Shown in pieces: positions 25,785-36,500 of a DNA stretch of 64,000 nt (the stretch's first letter is position 1; each line of letters begins with the position of its first letter). This DNA is from Pedosphaera parvula Ellin514 (lineage in GTDB: Bacteria > Verrucomicrobiota > Verrucomicrobiia > Limisphaerales > Pedosphaeraceae). Where the stretch lies: contig NZ_ABOX02000028.1 of NCBI RefSeq assembly GCF_000172555.1, forward strand, positions 1 to 64,000. The letters are read 5' to 3'. Both the position numbers and the translations under genes were made by a program. The notes under the pieces were generated by a model. That model was not told where the DNA came from. It saw only the letters and a list, made by a program, of their open reading frames with translations, and did not search any database.

Positions 25785-26150
25785 ATGATGGTCAAGTATC
25801 GTATATATTTTTACAATTCAGAAACCGGAGAAACGGTTTTGCCGAAAAACGCTGTCGAGAGCGACCTCTTGCGCTCCCAAACCTTGTTTTTAAGTCTAAA
25901 GCAGCCGGACAGCTTTATCGGTTTTGAAACCGGGAATAACACAGTGATTCAATTACTCCTTCAGAAAAATGCCATGTGGTGGCTGGAACTACTGGATACC
26001 AGCAAACCCAAAGCCATTGGAACTCAAATCAATATTCCAATGGCAGAACGTGCCATTGAACTGATATATTCTGGCGATGTGAATCTCATTCGGTTCAAAG
26101 CTGAATATCCGTTCTTGCAGTGGAAGGAAGTTAGCTCGGAGCGGTCGTAA
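25785..26150 (+). CDS. Small unknown protein in the immunity cluster
   Basis: I do not recognise this 121-residue protein. It is soluble, without a signal peptide, and alternates strands and helices (KYRIYFYNSETGETVLP, DSFIGFETGNNTVIQLLL, WWLELLDTSKP, MAERAIELIYSGDVNLI). A ribosome site (GAAAGG) precedes two tandem ATGs. Position after an HEAT-like and an Imm26 gene, on the same strand and 52 bp away, suggests a third immunity-type protein. This is an inference from context only. Confidence 0.55.
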   Translation: MMVKYRIYFYNSETGETVLPKNAVESDLLRSQTLFLSLKQPDSFIGFETGNNTVIQLLLQKNAMWWLELLDTSKPKAIGTQINIPMAERAIELIYSGDVNLIRFKAEYPFLQWKEVSSERS

Positions 26151-26194
26151 TAATATTGCTTCGTAATTCTTAAGGTGTGCAGAAAGAGCATTGG

Positions 26195-27283
26195 CTAGGA
26201 CAATGTCTTAAGCACCGGAGGAATCAGGTCCATGGAAACTTTTTGGCCGAATGCAACACGGCCAATCTTCTCAGCCAGGACGAATTTGATTTCACCGCTG
26301 CTTACTTTCTTGTCGAGCATCATGGCGGCGAACAAACGTTTCATTTGACCGGCATTAAGCTTCACCTTTATCGGGAGACCAGATCGCTTAAATAATTTGC
26401 GGATGCGATCGACGTCTTCACGGGGCAGGCCGAGCACTTGGGCGGAGAGTTCGGCGGCGGCAACCTGACCGATGGAGATGGCTTCGCCGTGAAGATATTT
26501 GCCGTAACCTGAAATGGCTTCCAAACCGTGACCTATCGTGTGGCCGAAGTTCAGGATGGCGCGAAGCCCGCTTTCGGTTTCATCCTGCCCGACGACATCG
26601 GCCTTGATCTCACAACTGCGTGCGATGACGCTCGCGAGTGCGTTGATATCCCGCTTGAGGAGTTTGGGCATGTTCCGTTCCAAATCAGCGAACATCGGTG
26701 CGTCGTAAATAATGCCATACTTGATGACTTCAGCCAGACCGGAGCGGTATTCGCGAAGCGGCAGGGTATTTAGCGTATCCAAATCGCAGAGGACGAGGCG
26801 CGGCTGATAAAATGCGCCGACAAGATTCTTTCCAGCTTTCAGGTTCACCCCAACCTTGCCGCCAACGGAACTATCGACTTGAGACAGCAGAGTCGTTGGA
26901 ACCTGGACAAAAGCAATCCCGCGCAAATATGTGGCCGCGACGAAACCAGCGAGGTCGCCCACGACGCCACCACCCAGTGCAACGATGAAGGACTTGCGCT
27001 CCAGGCGATGCTTCGCAAGTTGATCATAACAGGATTGGACTGACTTAAGACTCTTGGACGACTCTCCTGCAGGGAAAGTAATCAGAACTGGATCAAAGCC
27101 TGCCTTTTTGAGTGAAGCCAGCGCGGTTTTGGCAAACTTGGGAGCGACGTTGCTGTCGGAGATAATGGCGCAACGCTGGCCAAGACCGAGCTTGGAGCAT
27201 TCACTTCCTAGGCTCTTGAGCAAGTTGCGATCAATGAGAATATTATAACTGCGGTTGCCCAAGGGCACGTTGACACTTCGCAT
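26195..27283 (-). CDS. aroB: 3-dehydroquinate synthase
   Basis: The second shikimate-pathway enzyme, NAD- and metal-dependent, converting DAHP to 3-dehydroquinate in the cytoplasm. Hallmarks are GGGVVGDLAGFVAATYLRGI with the NAD loop, PTTLLSQVDSSVGGKVGVN, the metal ligands in EVIKYG and NFGHTIGHGLEA, and HGEAISIG. The 362-residue length from the ATG at 27283 is normal; the longer TTG frame adds 12 unlikely residues. It is a single gene beside the accessory island and marks the return to core chromosome. Confidence 0.93.
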   Translation of the reverse strand: MRSVNVPLGNRSYNILIDRNLLKSLGSECSKLGLGQRCAIISDSNVAPKFAKTALASLKKAGFDPVLITFPAGESSKSLKSVQSCYDQLAKHRLERKSFIVALGGGVVGDLAGFVAATYLRGIAFVQVPTTLLSQVDSSVGGKVGVNLKAGKNLVGAFYQPRLVLCDLDTLNTLPLREYRSGLAEVIKYGIIYDAPMFADLERNMPKLLKRDINALASVIARSCEIKADVVGQDETESGLRAILNFGHTIGHGLEAISGYGKYLHGEAISIGQVAAAELSAQVLGLPREDVDRIRKLFKRSGLPIKVKLNAGQMKRLFAAMMLDKKVSSGEIKFVLAEKIGRVAFGQKVSMDLIPPVLKTLS

Positions 27284-27356
27284 GGAGCAACAATAGGGAT
27301 TCCAGACTGAATCCCGCAAGCCTTAGGTTATTTGAATCCATTCGAGAAGTGCGGGT

Positions 27357-29792
27357 TTAATTTGTTTTGAAGATGGAATAAAAGCGTTGGGAATCTTTAC
27401 CACCGCTGGTGTCCACCCAGGAAGCACTTGAACCTGCGGCGGTGATCGTAGTGCCAAAGTCGTTCCAATTATCACTCAGCCTGGTTTTGTAGAGCACATG
27501 ATACGAACCACCCGACTGGCTCGGCCAGGTGAGTTTCACGCCATTGGCATTTACTTGAATTGAAATTCCAGTGACGTTGGTGCTCCCGGTGATGGTCACA
27601 GTATCATTCTCCGGCCAGCCGATGGTGTAGCCTGGGGAAGGAAAGTCATCAGTGATCGCCACGGTCACTGTTTCAGAACCGGACTGGCCCGCGCCAACAG
27701 GAATGACATCGAGAGTGGCCGAGGCTTGCCCGGCGGGAATGACGATAATGCCGGGAGTGTTGTTCGGCGAAACCTGAAAATCACTCTGGGCGGCAGTGCC
27801 GGCAAAGAAGTAATGGACGGCCAGGTCGGTGCTCGTATCTCCAACACGCGTAATAGTGAACGTGCCATGCGAGGAGTTTAGCCGTGAAGCAGTGGGCGTT
27901 GTCGCCATGATAGTAACGGTCGGATTGCCGGGCGGAGGTGGTGGCGGTCCGGTGCCAACGGTAACTGTCGAGAAAATTCCCTGGCTGGCGTTGTAATAGG
28001 TTCCGCTGCCACTGAGCTCCAGTTTCACTGCGCGAACCATGTAGGTGAAAGTACCGGATGGCACGGTGGCATCGGTGTAGGAGGTGTTGGTCACGGGCGA
28101 ATTGTTCACGCGGATGAATGGGCCGTTGGCATCTGCTGAACGATAGATGTTGTAGCCGATTACGGAATCGCCTGAGCCGTTCCAGGAAACATAGACTCCA
28201 CCCGGGTTTGCGCTCAGGTATAAATTGGACGGTGGCGCCACTACATGCATGCGCAAAGCGGGGTCGCCCATGAGTGCAATGTGAACGTAGCCCGCATACT
28301 CGTTTAAGTCATTTTGGTAGAGACCGTACTGGCCATTGTTTTGAGTCAGACGCGTGCTGTAGCCGATCGGTTGCCCTAAAGCCATGTGGTGGCAAAACCA
28401 ATGCGGACGACCACTCCAACCGCAGGCAAGACCGTAGGTTGGTGTCGCCAAAATGGAGCGCATCAAATCATCCTGCACATCCCAATCACCCAGCCAACTG
28501 CCGAAGATCAGCGTAAAGACCGCCTGTACATTGTTGCCTACAATATCGGTCGTGGTGCCGGTGTAATAATTCCCCTGGTTGCCGATGCCGTTGATGCTGC
28601 TCCATTCACCGGGGCCGCAGGCATAGGCCCAAAGGTAAGGGTTGGAGTTCAGCCATCGAATCCATGACCCTTCGTTCGGCAAGGAATCGATATTATTTGC
28701 TCCGAAGAAAGGAGCAAAGTTGCGCCAACCGCTGGCAGCGAAAGCTTCACCATCATAAAAGCCAAAGTAATCGCCCACCACTCCGCGCCGGGGCACATCG
28801 ATTTGTTTGAAGCGAAAGTTATGATCCTTATTCAGATAGTTGCGCAGCAGGTCGAGTTCGCTCGGGAACGAGGGTGGGCTGTTCCAGGTGTTTTGACCGG
28901 GCATGTTCGCCAAGTCTACGCGGCCGACCATGAGTCGAACGGTGCCCGGTATGGTGGATTGATCAAATTTGCCGTCGTACGGGACGTTATGGTTGCGCGA
29001 GTCACTGGCGTTCACATCGTAAACCCAATAATCCGTCCAGTTGCCGTCCATGTCGCCATAATAAACATCTGCCGGCCAGGCGCCCTGGTGATCAGGAGGA
29101 TGTCCGTCAGGGGAGATATCGCCGGAGTAGGGAACAGGCACATGACCAAAGAGGAAGACAGCCTTCACATTTTGTGGGTCGCCATTGTATTGGCCTTGAA
29201 TCCATGACTTCACACTTTGGACCGAATCGCCGCGACCAACGTCCTGGCGCACTACGGACCATCCATCACCAACGAGGTCTTGTTGCAAAAGGCTAAGTTC
29301 ATTTGCCAAGTCGGAGGCGTAAGTGTTATCAACCACGAGCAGCAGGGTGCCACGGGATTCAATCAATGGCGCATCGATGCCCGCATAATTGTAACCATAG
29401 CTGGTATAAGCCGAGGCCTGTTTTACGATTTGGTATTCGTAAGTGCCGCCGTCATTGACGTTGTAATCGGTGTAACTGGTGGAGTTGCCAGAGAGCGTGG
29501 TTCCGGAACCCCAATCTGTGGCATCAAGGGATTTGCGGTAGATAGTGTAGCTGTTGGGAATGCCGAGAGTATCCTGCGGCCATGTCAAAGTAATTTGAGG
29601 TGGCGATGACTGAACATACGCGCTGACGCGAACGGAGTATTCCCACGTGGCATCGACAGCCAAAGCGGTTCTCAGCCCAAGCGCCCAACAGAGCAACACG
29701 ATGACGCTGAGTTTCGTTTTAAAAGTCTTTACAAAAGCATTCAGGCGTATGTGCCAGCCTGCCTCGGACCGGGGGACCTTCCGATATATCAT
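27357..29792 (-). CDS. Secreted gingipain-like (C25) protein with Fn3 and Calx-beta domains
   Basis: After an N-terminal extension, a hydrophobic segment (LSVIVLLCWALGLRTALA) serves as signal sequence. Fn3-like strands precede a C25-type region: VKAVFLFGHVPVPYSG carries the catalytic His, ADVYYGDMDG follows, and WAYACGPGEWSS supplies a candidate Cys nucleophile. The region ends in HIALMGDPALRM, which is typical of gingipains. A second Fn3, a Calx-beta-like segment (TFTITRVGDTSTDLAVHYFF) and a terminal sorting-like beta domain follow. Cysteine endopeptidase activity is plausible but not certain, because His-Cys spacing is larger than in classical gingipains. Confidence 0.65.
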   Translation of the reverse strand: MIYRKVPRSEAGWHIRLNAFVKTFKTKLSVIVLLCWALGLRTALAVDATWEYSVRVSAYVQSSPPQITLTWPQDTLGIPNSYTIYRKSLDATDWGSGTTLSGNSTSYTDYNVNDGGTYEYQIVKQASAYTSYGYNYAGIDAPLIESRGTLLLVVDNTYASDLANELSLLQQDLVGDGWSVVRQDVGRGDSVQSVKSWIQGQYNGDPQNVKAVFLFGHVPVPYSGDISPDGHPPDHQGAWPADVYYGDMDGNWTDYWVYDVNASDSRNHNVPYDGKFDQSTIPGTVRLMVGRVDLANMPGQNTWNSPPSFPSELDLLRNYLNKDHNFRFKQIDVPRRGVVGDYFGFYDGEAFAASGWRNFAPFFGANNIDSLPNEGSWIRWLNSNPYLWAYACGPGEWSSINGIGNQGNYYTGTTTDIVGNNVQAVFTLIFGSWLGDWDVQDDLMRSILATPTYGLACGWSGRPHWFCHHMALGQPIGYSTRLTQNNGQYGLYQNDLNEYAGYVHIALMGDPALRMHVVAPPSNLYLSANPGGVYVSWNGSGDSVIGYNIYRSADANGPFIRVNNSPVTNTSYTDATVPSGTFTYMVRAVKLELSGSGTYYNASQGIFSTVTVGTGPPPPPPGNPTVTIMATTPTASRLNSSHGTFTITRVGDTSTDLAVHYFFAGTAAQSDFQVSPNNTPGIIVIPAGQASATLDVIPVGAGQSGSETVTVAITDDFPSPGYTIGWPENDTVTITGSTNVTGISIQVNANGVKLTWPSQSGGSYHVLYKTRLSDNWNDFGTTITAAGSSASWVDTSGGKDSQRFYSIFKTN

Positions 29793-30032
29793 ACGGGTTT
29801 CCTTTATACTTCTGCATGGGCGCTAAGGTGGTCGAGAGAGCTCGATCCTGCAATTGGGGTCTAAACCTGAAAAGGCCGGGTAATTTGACTGAGTTTGAAA
29901 GGTGGTTTCCACCACCATGGCAGATCAGGTGCCAAGGTGGAAATGGTGCAGTCGGGCCAATGCGGATATTCAGGATGATCCCTGATTGCGCTTGAAAGAT
30001 CGCCCTGTTTCGCATTCAAGTATTAGCGAATC

Positions 30033-30884
30033 ATGAAATACCTTTGTTGTTTGCTGATCTTGATTTCGCTTCAGTCGCCTGCGTGTCTGCGAGCAGAAAG
30101 TTCAAATACTCTTTGCGTGATGAGTTTCAACCTGCGGTATGCTGACCTGAAGAAACCGCATGCGTGGCCGGATCGCAGGCCGGCGATGCAGGAGTGCATC
30201 AAGAGCGTTTCGCCGGACGTCATGGGGACACAGGAGGGGTTGTATGGACAGATCAAGGATATAGCCAGCGATCTGCCGGATTATGATTGGATCGGGCTGG
30301 GGCGAAATGGTGGCAGCCGGAGTGAATTCATGGCGGTATTTTATCGCAAGTCGCGGTTGGAACCGATGGAATACGATCATTTCTGGCTCTCCGACACACC
30401 GGACGTGATCGGCTCATCGACGTGGGGCAACAAGAACCGGCGCATGGTCACGTGGGTGCGTTTCAAGGACCGCCAGACGGGCAAGGAATTTTATTTCTTC
30501 AACACCCATTTCGATCACGAAGTTCAGAAGGCGCGAGAGAAGAGTGCGGAATTGGTGCGTCAACGCATCGAGGGATTGAAGACTGAGTTGCCAGTGATCC
30601 TGGGCGGTGATTTTAATGGGGGTGCAGGGACGAATGCAGCGTATAAGATTTTGATGGAGGGAGATTTTCTGAAGGATACCTGGGTCACTGCGCCGCAACA
30701 TCGGGGAAACGTGGTCGGAACTTTCCATGGGTATCACAAGGCGGTGCCGAATGGACCGCGCATTGATTGGATTTTGACGCGTGGGCCGGTGACGGCGGAA
30801 GCAGCGGAAGTTATTACATTTTCCAAGAGTGGCGAAATGCCGAGTGATCATTTTCCGATTGCGACATGGCTGGAATTTAGATGA
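30033..30884 (+). CDS. Secreted endonuclease/exonuclease/phosphatase-family hydrolase
   Basis: A signal peptide (MKYLCCLLILISLQSPACLRA) precedes an EEP fold. Features in order are VMSFNLRYAD, the metal Glu in VMGTQEGLYGQ, FFNTHFDHEV with the His, ILGGDFNGGAGT with Asp and Asn, RIDWILTRG, and the terminal PSDHFPIATWL. It likely cleaves phosphodiester or phosphomonoester bonds in the periplasm; the substrate (nucleic acid, inositol phosphate or sphingomyelin-like) is not shown. It is divergent from the C25-like gene, with 240 bp between starts. Confidence 0.8.
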   Translation: MKYLCCLLILISLQSPACLRAESSNTLCVMSFNLRYADLKKPHAWPDRRPAMQECIKSVSPDVMGTQEGLYGQIKDIASDLPDYDWIGLGRNGGSRSEFMAVFYRKSRLEPMEYDHFWLSDTPDVIGSSTWGNKNRRMVTWVRFKDRQTGKEFYFFNTHFDHEVQKAREKSAELVRQRIEGLKTELPVILGGDFNGGAGTNAAYKILMEGDFLKDTWVTAPQHRGNVVGTFHGYHKAVPNGPRIDWILTRGPVTAEAAEVITFSKSGEMPSDHFPIATWLEFR

Positions 30885-31221
30885 GAGTTGAGAGTAGGTT
30901 GAGTAGCCTCTCTCATAATGAATACTTCAAGGCTTTTGGAATAGTGTTACGTTGAGTGTGGATGGGGGTGATGTTTATGGCGGACAGGCGGATAAGAAGT
31001 TTTGAAGGACGACGCGGGACGCAGATGGCAGGTGCACACATGTTGAGGGGAACGAAAGGGCGCACGCATGCTGCGCTGGTATCGAGCAGCGGAACGGGAG
31101 AAATTCATGTGGTGATGCCCGATGAAAATGAGGGACAGCGTCCACTCCGCCGGAGGCGTGAGAAGAGGGTGTGTTAGTGGAAAATCCCTTTCAAATGCAG
31201 AGGGACTCGGATAAGCGCAGA
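30885..31221. other. Intergenic region, no supported gene
   Basis: 337 bp between convergent genes. A 73-codon plus-strand frame at 30956-31177 exists, but it is Arg-rich, lacks a ribosome site and shows no domain pattern. No clear terminator hairpin with a T run is seen. Confidence 0.4.
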
Positions 31222-32217
31222 TTATGAAAAGCCGAGGACGGGGTGGGGGACGTAGGATTCTTCAAGGGCTTTGATTTCTTCGAGGGTGAGTTTCAATTTC
31301 AAGGCGGCAAGGGCGTCATCAAGGTGATGCGGTTTGGAAGCGCCGATGATGGGGGCGGTGACTGCTGCTTTGTGCAGGAGCCAGGCGAGGGCAACTTGAG
31401 CGGGCGGGACGCTTTTGGCTTTGGCAACCTGACCAACGCGTTCGACAACACGGCGATCGGCTTCCTGGGTTTTGCTGTAGAGGAATTTTCCGAATTCATC
31501 CGTCCCGGCGCGGGCCGTGGAGGGTTCGTCTTCCCATGGACGGGCGAGTCGACCGCGTGCGAGCGGGCTCCAGGGAATCACGCCGATGCCTTCGGACTGG
31601 CACAAGGGAATCATCTCACGTTCTTCTTCGCGATAGAGCAGGTTGTAATGATTCTGCATGGAAACGAAGCGTGTCCAACCGTTTTGATCGGCGAGATGCA
31701 AGGCTTTGCAGAATTGCCAGGAATACATGGAGGAAGCGCCGATGTAACGGGCCTTGCCGGATTTGACGACGTCGTGCAGCGCTTCGAGGGTTTCTTCGAT
31801 GGGTGTTTCGTAATCCCAGCGATGAATCTGGTAGAGATCGACGTAGTCCATGCCGAGTCGTTGCAGGCTGGCATCGATGGCGGTCATGATGGCCTTGCGA
31901 GAAAGTCCACCGGTGTTTGGCTTTTTGCGCCAGGGATAAAAGACTTTCGTGGCGAGAACAATTTCGTCGCGTTTGGCAAAATCGCGGAGAGCGCGACCGA
32001 CGATTTCTTCGCTGGTGCCATCGGAGTAGCTATTGGCGGTGTCGAAGAAATTGATGCCGACATCGAGTGCTCGTTGAATGAAAGGACGGCTTTGCTCCTC
32101 GTTGAGCGTCCAAGGATGACTGCCGCGTTCCGGCACCCCGTAGGTCATGCAGCCGAGGCACAGGCGGGAGACTTTTAAGCCGGTTTTGCCAAAATTTACG
32201 TAATCCATAATTCCCAT
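31222..32217 (-). CDS. Aldo/keto reductase
   Basis: An NADPH-dependent TIM-barrel oxidoreductase. The tetrad is visible as Asp in INFFDTANSYSDG, Tyr in the same segment, Lys in IVLATKVFYP, and His in LYQIHRWDYETPIEE. The cofactor end IIGASKPHHLDDALAAL is typical of the family. The sequence is closest to the 1-deoxyxylulose/YajO-like group (LGCMTYG...SRPFIQRALDVG). The natural substrate is unknown. A second ATG three codons later (MDYVNFG) is also a possible start. It is a lone gene. Confidence 0.85.
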   Translation of the reverse strand: MGIMDYVNFGKTGLKVSRLCLGCMTYGVPERGSHPWTLNEEQSRPFIQRALDVGINFFDTANSYSDGTSEEIVGRALRDFAKRDEIVLATKVFYPWRKKPNTGGLSRKAIMTAIDASLQRLGMDYVDLYQIHRWDYETPIEETLEALHDVVKSGKARYIGASSMYSWQFCKALHLADQNGWTRFVSMQNHYNLLYREEEREMIPLCQSEGIGVIPWSPLARGRLARPWEDEPSTARAGTDEFGKFLYSKTQEADRRVVERVGQVAKAKSVPPAQVALAWLLHKAAVTAPIIGASKPHHLDDALAALKLKLTLEEIKALEESYVPHPVLGFS

Positions 32218-32380
32218 CTCGTTGTTGAATGTAGTTTAAATGAAGTGGGATGGTTGTGCGAGTATTGAGATTATCGGATGCGACTTTAGAGGATGAAGTT
32301 GAGAGGGGAAGAATTAGAAGCGCAGGGACCAGTTTCTCCAGACTATTACAGACTATAATTCGTTAGTAATAGTGACCTTG

Positions 32381-33319
32381 TCAGTGGCCAGAAGGAGGAC
32401 GGAGACGTCTTTGGGCAGCGCGGATTAAACCCACTGCTTCAGGATGATCCTGTTGTTCAGCCAGGGCAACGGCGTCATATCTTCCGAATTCCCTTTCGGG
32501 ATCTGGATCATCTGTCGCTGTGGCAAAAGGGTCGGCGCCGGCAGCAAGCAAAAGTTTTATATTTTCCAAATGACCATTATAAGCTGCATAGATGAGGGCG
32601 GTGTGGCCGTGCGTCCCCCGTGTGTTCACATTTGCCCCTTTATCCAGGAGCATTTTCAAAATCTGAGGATAGGGACGTTTGGCAACCTCCATTAAGGCCG
32701 TGGTGCCGGCATTATTCTTTTTGTCCACCTTAGCCCCTTTGGCCATTAACAGTTTCACGACTTCAGCGTGTCCTTCCCGGGCAGCAGCCATGAGAGGATT
32801 ATAAAATTCCCCACCGCTGTCCGCAGAACCAAAAAGGTCCACATCCCCACCTCGTGAGAGTAAAAACGCAGCGACTTCGAGCTTTCCGTTTTGACAGGCA
32901 TAGACGAGAGGAGTCATACCATTTTTAGCTCTTCCATCCACTTTAGCGCCGTGGTCCAGGAGGGTTTGGATGACCTGGAGATTTCCGCCATGGACGGCAA
33001 AGGCGAGAGTTGTTGAGCCTTCGTCACTAGAACTCCGCCCGTTGGCGTTGGCACCTTTCGCAAGGAGCGCTTTCGTAATCTCCAGATTGCCGATTTTGGC
33101 CGCGAATATGAGGGGTGTCCAACCTTCTACATTGCGAGCATCGACGTGCGCACCATGATTTAACGCTTCAGTCAGCGGATTTATTTCGCCATGTTCAGCG
33201 GCGGAAAGGAGCGTTGCGTCCCAATCTTCGGCCGACAGGTTCACAACCGCGATCCCGCCCCAAAGGAAACTAAAGAGGACGGTTTGCCAAAATGTTACGA
33301 TTGCGCTCCTAAAAATCAT
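32381..33319 (-). CDS. Exported ankyrin-repeat protein
   Basis: An N-terminal hydrophobic segment (VTFWQTVLFSFLWGGIAVVNLSA) is followed by about seven ankyrin repeats covering residues 40-280. Clear TPL and TAL motifs occur, such as GWTPLIFAAKIGNLEITKALL, GMTPLVYACQNGKLEVAAFLL, GTTALMEVAKRPYPQILKMLL and GHTALIYAAYNGHLENIKLLL. The repeats form a protein-binding surface, probably periplasmic. It is divergent from the CsgG-like/TPR gene with about 190 bp between, so a partnership is possible but not shown. Confidence 0.8.
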   Translation of the reverse strand: MIFRSAIVTFWQTVLFSFLWGGIAVVNLSAEDWDATLLSAAEHGEINPLTEALNHGAHVDARNVEGWTPLIFAAKIGNLEITKALLAKGANANGRSSSDEGSTTLAFAVHGGNLQVIQTLLDHGAKVDGRAKNGMTPLVYACQNGKLEVAAFLLSRGGDVDLFGSADSGGEFYNPLMAAAREGHAEVVKLLMAKGAKVDKKNNAGTTALMEVAKRPYPQILKMLLDKGANVNTRGTHGHTALIYAAYNGHLENIKLLLAAGADPFATATDDPDPEREFGRYDAVALAEQQDHPEAVGLIRAAQRRLRPPSGH

Positions 33320-33507
33320 GTTCTGTTTCCAAGTTCATTCATCCGGCTTCCAGCCATGTTAGCAATAATGCGACCAACCATAACCCGTTTGCAGGAAGTG
33401 CCTCGTGACTGGCAAAAGGTCGTGCCAATGAAACCGTTGGCCGACGATTTGCTCCAGATGACAAGCAAGGATGGGAGCATGGCAACTGTCCAAATGCTAA
33501 ACAGATT

Positions 33508-36500
33508 ATGTCCAGTTTTAATTGTTTTAAACCCGGGAGGCGCAGTTGCAGCCACGGTATTCTTCCAATGTTGTTCCTCCTGCTAACGATGCTCGGAGGA
33601 TTTACCGTCTGGGTGACTGATAGTTCAGCTGCGGCGGAGCGGGGCGTCAAATCCCATGCTGTACGACTCGGGATTGGCAGGTTCAATTTGGGAGTGGAGC
33701 CGAATGCTGAGCAATCGAGCGCACTTTTAGCCGATCTGCTGACTGCCCGGTTGTCCGAAGTAAAGGAGGTGGAGCTGGTAGAGAGACAGGCCATGGATCG
33801 GATTGTAAAGGAAATGTCATTGTCGCTTTCCCAACCAATGAAAGCGAGCGAGGCCGTCCAGGTTGGAAAACTAGCTGGTGCAGAGTGGCTGTTGACTGGA
33901 TCCCGTCAGAAGTCGGGTGGCATCGACTCGCTCGTAATAAAAATATTGGACGCACAGACCGGGCAAATTCGTGATCTGGCACTGATTCCTGTTCAGAACA
34001 ATGACGTGAATCAGACCGGCGACCGCATCGTAGATTTTGTGAAAAATTCCACCAGGATTTATTCACATCATGAACAACGTATCGTGTTTGGAATCGGCAA
34101 CTTCGAAAATTTGAGTGTCGATGATCGGTTCGGCAGTTTTGGCAATGCACTTCGGACGAGTCTTGAGAGCTCTCATCAAGGAACACGGGTTTCCATTGTT
34201 GAACGTTCACAGATGGATGCATTGTATAGTGAGCTGCGTTTAAACCTCGCGGGATTGACAGAAAATAATGGCTCCACTCCCACGATTCGTCCGGCTTTTG
34301 TGCTGGTTGATGGGATTTATCGAACGTTTCAGGATACTCAATTCAAGATAAGTCTGGTGCTAAGGGTGCAAAGGATCGGAGGCATTGTGAAAACATTCAG
34401 TTTCAAGGAAATCCCTGGGGCCGAGCTGGATGTCAAAATCGCCAAGGCCATTGATTCTGTCATCGAAAATACTGACGGCACGCACCCCCCCACCTTAAAA
34501 CAAAAGGAGTCTCAGGAGCATTTCGAAAGGGGCAAAGCGCTTTCCAGTTTGAGAACTTTGGTTGATGGTTATTCTTTCATTGGAGGGTATTTGATTAGTG
34601 AAAATAAGGAAAAGCGCCGGGAGAACATCGAAGCTGCCGTGCAGGAATTCCAGGCGGCTCTGCTCCTGCAACCCGAGTGGGACGAAGCCAAGATGTACCT
34701 GGCTTTTTGCTTGTGCTCGCCGGACATAGATAGACCCGAACAGGCAAGAGATTATTATCAGGAGGTTATGTCCACCGGTTCGGACGCAAAGATGCGGGAG
34801 TTGGCACGCACACTTTTCATACGATCTTACTTACAGCGGGATGACCGGAAGGCAATCCAATTGCTTTCCGCCGAGGCGGAAAGTACCACGAATGCGGACC
34901 GTCGGCTAAGGGTTTTCCGAATGATGGAGGAACCTGCAACGCAGCTTTTTCAAGCTGGAAAGATGTCAGCGGAGGAAAGGGTCGAGTATGCAAAGAAAAT
35001 GGCGTTTGCGGCCTGTGAAAGAGATTTGGCATTTGCCGGGACAGTCAAGGAGAAGGATATGGACTGTTATCACATCGTCGACGGGTTTTTCAGCGAAGTC
35101 TGTTTGTTTTTACCGCGCGATAATGCACACAAGTACATCGAACAAATTTCTGATGTGATGGTGAAAGAGTTTCCAAGCATGGAGGTTTATATTCTTGGCT
35201 GTGCGTTCGTGCACGTTCCAATTGAGTCGGGACGCCATCCCAACCGACTTCGTGAGTTGTTGGCCGTTCTGGCTGGAAGTCCCGAAATAGTCAAAGCTCA
35301 AAGCCGAAGGAATCATGATTTGTTTTTACGCATTGTGGAACGGTCCATGTCCGGGAAGCTTTATGACCTGGCTGAGAAAGCTGGAACGATTGTTACGATG
35401 TTCCACGATCAAGACATGGGATGGGCGGGAAAAGAATTTCAAATTTGCATGGCTTACTGCGATCGCGAGCAGGGACGCTGGCGCGAAGCCCTGGCTGCGT
35501 TTGAATCCATGGGTAAATTGGAGATGTTGATTGGTCCTGAAGGCCCGTGGGGGAAGGAAAGAACCGAATTTAGCGCGGAAAAGGCAGCGGAGGAATGTCG
35601 TCAACATCTGGGTATTGCCGGACATTTACCAGCGGATTCTGAGGACCAGGCGAAGCGTGCACCCGGGAAGTTTTCCCTTGGAAAGTCCCTGGCGACACTC
35701 GGGCAGAATTTTTTGATTGCGTGCGACGGGAACCGCATCTGGATGGCGGACGGTTGTTTGCTATTTGAATATGATAAAAGCGAGGAAACGTATCGAGAAA
35801 TAAAGCTGCCAGATGGTATAGAGCACGAAATTACCTGCATTTGTGTGGATAAGGAGCAGGTTTGGTTAGGCACTGCCGGAAATGGCATCCTGGAATTGAA
35901 CAAACATACGGCACAAATTAAAGTTTATCGCGACGGGCTGTTTCTTCCGAATATTAGTTCTTTATTTCTAAGTGGAAACCGACTCTGGATCGGCTATGGC
36001 AAGCGGAGCGAAGGAGGAGTTGGTTACATGGATCTCCCGAGCAAACAAGTGCATGGACTTGGTGTCGAACTGAACGAGAAAAGCCTGCAAACCGTCACCA
36101 GTGGACTTTCTCGACACTTTGTAGGCAACCCAGAGCATGGTCCGCCAAAGGAAAGAATCGCGAGTTTTTCTCAAATCATCCCGGACGAACTTTGGGTTTT
36201 GGTTCGAGGGGTTGGTCTGAAGCGCTATTATGTAAGCAAAGATGAATGGAGGCTCAGTGTTGATGAATGGAATTCGTTGAATAGCACGATAAAGATTGAT
36301 CGATCCACCTTTCGAGCCGTGGTCGCCACCCCGAATGCATTCGTGATGGCCAGTGACAGTTATGCTGGTGGGATCGATATTTACGATCGGGAAAAGCAAC
36401 AACACCTTGTGGTTCCACTTCTAAAATGCCTGCGGGAGGAAAATGGCTATCGATTCAAGGGAGTAAAAGCATTGGCACTTGATGGAGGCCGCGTTTGGGC

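Noticed and set aside
30956-31177. 73-codon Arg-rich frame between two convergent genes
   Set aside because: No ribosome site, no recognisable domain, composition unlike nearby genes.
31243-32178. 311-codon frame antisense to the aldo/keto reductase gene
   Set aside because: It is a mirror frame caused by codon bias of the real gene; low-complexity Gly/Phe/Asp translation without domain features.
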